Source: Chloroflexaceae bacterium
Lineage (GTDB): Bacteria > Chloroflexota > Chloroflexia > Chloroflexales > Chloroflexaceae
Direction: 5' to 3'
Length of the DNA stretch: 7,729 nucleotides
Assembly (NCBI GenBank): GCA_026417815.1
Contig: JAOACN010000361.1
Span: 1-7,729, forward strand
The notes below the pieces were generated by a model. That model had not been told where the DNA came from. It did no database searches and worked only from the letters and a program-made list of their open reading frames with translations. Shown here in pieces: positions 5,013 through 7,729 of the stretch (positions are counted from its first letter, which is position 1; each line of letters starts with the position of its first letter). The position numbers were made by a program, and so were the translations under genes.

Positions 5013-7028
5013 ATGGGTATTGCCGCCGACATTACGATCATTCTCGTCGCGGCGCTGCTGGGCGGCTTTGTGGCCCGGCGCCTGAACCAGCCGCTCATTC
5101 TGGGCTACATCGTCGCCGGCATCGTCGTTGGCCCGTACACCGCCGGTCCGCGGGTGAGCAACATTCACGATATCGAGCTCCTCGCGGAGATCGGGGTGGC
5201 GTTGTTGCTCTTTGCCCTGGGGGTTGAGTTTAACCTCAAAAAGCTCCTCCGCTTCAAGTGGGTGGCGTTCGGCGGCACCATTCTGCAGATGACCCTCACC
5301 ACCGCCGTCGGCTTCGCGCTGGGCCGCTTCCTGGGATGGGAGCCGTATGCCGCGCTGTGGCTGGGCGCGCTGGTGTCGCTCTCTTCGACCATGGTCATCC
5401 TCAAGACGCTCATGGGCCAGGGCAAGCTCGGCACCCTGGCCAGCCGGGTGATGCTGGGCATGCTGATCGTCCAGGATCTGGCCGTGGTTCCGCTGATGAT
5501 CATGCTGCCCGAACTGGCCAACGTGGGTGATGGCCTGGCCAATCTGGGGCTGGCGGCGCTGCGCGCCGGGCTGATCCTGGCAGCAATGGTCTTTGTCGGC
5601 ACGCGGGTGATCCCTTTCCTGCTGAAACGGATCGCGACCTGGAACTCGCGGGAGTTGTTCCTGGTGGCCATTATGGCCCTGGGCCTGGGGATCGGCTACG
5701 CGACCTACCTGGCCGGGCTTTCTTTCGCCTTCGGCGCCTTCGTGGCCGGCCTGGTGCTCAGCGAGTCGGATTACAGCCACCAGGCGCTGAGCGACATCAT
5801 CCCTCTGCGCGATGTGTTCGGCATGCTGTTTTTCGTCTCGGTGGGCATGCTGATCGATCCGGCCTTCCTGCTGGCCCACTGGTGGCCGATCCTGGTGCTG
5901 ACCCTGGTGGTGAGCTGTGCCAAGGTGGCGATTTTCGCCGCAGTGGTACGCCTGTTCGGCTACCGCGGCGATGTGCCCCTCACCGTCGGGTTCGGGCTGT
6001 TCCAGATCGGCGAATTCGCCTTCGTTCTGGCGCGGGTGGGTCTGGCCGTTGGCGCCCTGACCGGCGCCCAGTCGAACCTGGTGCTGGCCGCAACGGTGGT
6101 AACGATGGTCCTCACGCCGTTCGTCAGCCGGCTGGCCACACCCACGTACACGCTCTGGCGCCGCTGGCGCGGCAAGACGCCCAGCCCGATGCTCTCGCGG
6201 GTAGAGGAGCCCCTCCGCGGGCACACGATTATCGCCGGCTACGGCCGGGTGGGGCGCTACACGGCCGACCTGATGCGCCGGTTGGGGCACCCCTTTGTGG
6301 TTATCGAGCGCGATCAGCACCGTATGGACACGTTGAAGGCCAGCCGCGTGCCGGTGATTTACGGCGACGCCAGCAGCCCGACGGTGCTGGAGGCAGCGGG
6401 CATCCACGAGGCACGGCTGCTCCTGGTGGCGGTGTCGGCGGCAATCGACGTCGAGACCATTGTGCGCCAGGCCCGCGCGCTCAACCCGCGCCTGCACATC
6501 GTCGCGCGGGCAACGCGCCTGGCCCAGCTTGAGGTGCTGCGCCAGCTCGGCATTCACGAAGTGGTGCAGCCTGAATTTGAGGCCGGGTTGGAAATGGTGC
6601 GCCAGGCGCTGCTGCACTTCGACGTGCCCACAACGGAGATCGAGCGGTTAAGCGATACCGTGCGGGCCGAGTGTTACCGGCCCATGGAGGCCCTCAGCAC
6701 CGATGCGGCAACCTTGCGCCGCCTGCGGCGCATGCGGCGCAGTCTGGATATTGTCTGGTACGCTCTGCCGCCTGATTCGCCCCTGGCCGGGAAGAGCATC
6801 GGCGCCAGCGCCATCCGCAAGCGCACCGGTGTCTCGGTCGTCGCTATTCTGCGCGGCGACAGGGTGATCGCCAACCCGGATCCCGAGACGGTACTTGAGG
6901 CTGGCGACCAGATCGCCATCCTGGCAACGCCGCCCCAGCGGGCGCTCTTCCAGCAGTGGCTCGAAGGGAAAGGCGCGGAACCGACCCCGGCGCCGGCGGC
7001 GGCGACCACGGTGGCAACCAGCACGTAG
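5013..7028 (+). CDS. Kef/CPA2-type monovalent cation:proton antiporter with TrkA-N and TrkA-C domains
   Basis: A 671-residue inner-membrane antiporter exchanging K+ or Na+ for protons. Residues 1-375 form about 13 hydrophobic segments of the Na+/H+ exchanger fold. They carry the conserved SLSSTMVILKTL (122-133), Q154-D155 in QDLAVVPLM at the transport site, and GEFAFVL (333-339). Residues about 400-540 are a TrkA-N (KTN/RCK) domain with GYGRVG (409-414), the acidic end of beta-2 at E432 and YGDAS (450-454), so it should bind NAD(H) or a related nucleotide. Residues about 575-650 are a TrkA-C (RCK_C) domain, a ligand-binding module which in some families binds c-di-AMP. The last 15 or so residues are a Pro/Ala/Thr-rich tail. 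Length and layout match Kef proteins (about 600-660 residues). No KefF/KefG-like subunit gene is adjacent in the window. It is divergent from the glycosidase-GT4-gpgS operon and convergent with the cyclase gene 17 bp away. Ion specificity cannot be told from sequence. Confidence 0.95.
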   Translation: MGIAADITIILVAALLGGFVARRLNQPLILGYIVAGIVVGPYTAGPRVSNIHDIELLAEIGVALLLFALGVEFNLKKLLRFKWVAFGGTILQMTLTTAVGFALGRFLGWEPYAALWLGALVSLSSTMVILKTLMGQGKLGTLASRVMLGMLIVQDLAVVPLMIMLPELANVGDGLANLGLAALRAGLILAAMVFVGTRVIPFLLKRIATWNSRELFLVAIMALGLGIGYATYLAGLSFAFGAFVAGLVLSESDYSHQALSDIIPLRDVFGMLFFVSVGMLIDPAFLLAHWWPILVLTLVVSCAKVAIFAAVVRLFGYRGDVPLTVGFGLFQIGEFAFVLARVGLAVGALTGAQSNLVLAATVVTMVLTPFVSRLATPTYTLWRRWRGKTPSPMLSRVEEPLRGHTIIAGYGRVGRYTADLMRRLGHPFVVIERDQHRMDTLKASRVPVIYGDASSPTVLEAAGIHEARLLLVAVSAAIDVETIVRQARALNPRLHIVARATRLAQLEVLRQLGIHEVVQPEFEAGLEMVRQALLHFDVPTTEIERLSDTVRAECYRPMEALSTDAATLRRLRRMRRSLDIVWYALPPDSPLAGKSIGASAIRKRTGVSVVAILRGDRVIANPDPETVLEAGDQIAILATPPQRALFQQWLEGKGAEPTPAPAAATTVATST

Positions 7029-7045
7029 TTATTGCTGAACCACGC
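7029..7045. other. 17-bp convergent gap without terminator
   Basis: Only 17 bases separate the convergent stop codons of the antiporter and cyclase genes. No hairpin with a T-run is visible on either strand here, so the two transcripts probably overlap or end by Rho or inside the neighbouring gene. Confidence 0.6.
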
Positions 7046-7729
7046 CTACGACGCGGGGTCGTGCGCGGCCCCCAGCACACGCGCCACCGGCACGCCCTCC
7101 TGGTGTCCCTTGGTTGCCAGAAGGGATGGCTCGCTTGTCAGATAGCAGCCCGCCACCTCGTGGCGCACGCGCCCTGAGACCAGGATCTCGCCACTGGCGG
7201 CGTGTTGCATGAGATGGGCCGCCAGGTTCATCTCATCGCCCTGGGCCGTGAACACGCGCCGCTCGGCGCCGCCCACGGCGCCCAGGTAAAGCAGGCCCTG
7301 GGTGATCCCGCCGCGGGTGATCAGCCCCCGTTCGCGCAACTCCAGGCAGCATCCCACTGCCCGGCCCGCGTCCCCGCCGCGGGCCAGCGGCCCGCCAAAG
7401 AGCAGTACCAGCACGCCGCCTTTGTTGCCCACCTCGATCTCGTTCAGCCAGCCGCCCCAACGCTGGGTCACCGCCTGCACCTGGCTCACCAGCGGATGCA
7501 GCGCGGCCGGATGGGCCGGCAGGCTGAAGCCTGCAAATACGGGAACGCAGGTCCGGTACCCGGTGATAAGGGTATCGTGCCGCAGGCGCCCGATGAGGCG
7601 CCGGGGGAGGAAATCGTCGTCCTGCAACGGCGGCCCGGGCTCGCCCGGTTGGAAACGCGCCCGTTCCGCGGTCGGGGCGGGCTGGTCGGCTACGATAACC
7701 TGGCCCACGCGCGCGGCGCGCTCCGCTGC
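7046..7729 (-). CDS. Class III adenylate/guanylate cyclase-domain protein, 5' end outside window
   Basis: The frame is open from the window edge (7729) to TAG 7048-7046, giving the last 227 codons of a longer protein. A GTG at 7708 is only the first alternative start codon and probably not real. Residues 1-15 (AAERAARVGQVIVAD) look like the tail of a preceding cyclase domain. Residues about 60-220 form a complete second class III cyclase domain with VFAGFS (64-69), NEIEVGNKGG (96-105), LLFGGP (109-114), TRGGITQGLLYLGAVG (138-153) and GDEMNLAAHLMQ (164-175). Key catalytic positions are changed: no metal-binding Asp in VFAGFS or around GNKGG, and H172 where active enzymes have the transition-state Arg in NLAARL. 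So this domain is likely inactive, as in the degenerate half of tandem cyclase proteins. The protein ends right after it, without the ATPase/TPR part often found in such proteins. Any activity would come from the unseen N-terminal domain. Confidence 0.88.
   Translation of the reverse strand, partial: AAERAARVGQVIVADQPAPTAERARFQPGEPGPPLQDDDFLPRRLIGRLRHDTLITGYRTCVPVFAGFSLPAHPAALHPLVSQVQAVTQRWGGWLNEIEVGNKGGVLVLLFGGPLARGGDAGRAVGCCLELRERGLITRGGITQGLLYLGAVGGAERRVFTAQGDEMNLAAHLMQHAASGEILVSGRVRHEVAGCYLTSEPSLLATKGHQEGVPVARVLGAAHDPAS

Noticed and set aside
4983..6617. Minus-strand open frame of 544 codons opposite the antiporter gene
   Set aside because: Extremely His/Gln-rich and without motifs, as expected from reverse-complementing a hydrophobic GC-rich membrane protein gene.
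7048..7062. Small hairpin ACGAC-GCGGG-GTCGT after the antiporter stop, considered as a terminator
   Set aside because: Only a 5-bp stem, no T-run follows, and it lies inside the end of the convergent cyclase coding sequence.

Overview
The window looks like the end of a contig from a GC-rich bacterium, most likely a member of the Chloroflexota (Chloroflexus/Roseiflexus type). That placement is an inference from gene content and style: an actinobacterial-like GpgS, an MGH1-like glycosidase, a class III cyclase of the degenerate tandem kind, and a GC-rich intergenic palindrome. There is no rRNA, tRNA or other marker gene to confirm it. Bases 1-31 are not biological: they match the Illumina Nextera (Tn5) read-1 adapter including the 19-bp mosaic end, so native sequence starts at base 32.

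Left part (32-4753, minus strand): a tight three-gene operon, transcribed right to left. First is an MGH1/GH63-like alpha-glycosidase (4753-2984), then a GT4 glycosyltransferase (2987-1692), then a large fusion protein (1695 to the contig edge). The fusion joins two universal-stress-protein (USP) domains to a glucosyl-3-phosphoglycerate synthase (GpgS, GT81). Both junctions are ATGA start/stop overlaps, so the genes are probably translationally coupled. GpgS makes glucosyl-3-phosphoglycerate from an NDP-glucose and 3-phosphoglycerate. The GH family includes glucosylglycerate and mannosylglycerate hydrolases. The GT4 could extend the product. The likely theme is synthesis, extension and recycling of a glucosylglycerate-type solute or oligosaccharide under stress. 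No GpgP-type phosphatase is visible; it may lie beyond the contig edge. The fusion gene is cut off about 50 codons before its expected end by the adapter.

Middle (4754-5012): a 259-bp divergent intergenic region. It holds a good sigma-70-like promoter pointing right, a weak -10-like box pointing left, an 8-bp inverted repeat with a 19-nt spacer, and a perfect GC-rich hairpin that resembles a dispersed repeat.

Right part (5013-7028, plus strand): a complete CPA2/Kef-type monovalent cation:proton antiporter of 671 residues with cytoplasmic TrkA-N (KTN/RCK) and TrkA-C domains. It converges, 17 bp apart, on the 3' part of a class III nucleotidyl cyclase-domain protein (7729-7046, minus strand), whose visible cyclase domain looks catalytically degenerate and whose 5' part is outside the window.

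Taken together, a K+ (or Na+)/H+ antiporter lies back to back with a compatible-solute-type operon that carries its own USP stress-sensor module. This suggests an osmotic, ionic or nutrient stress locus. The most unusual item is the USP-USP-GpgS fusion.
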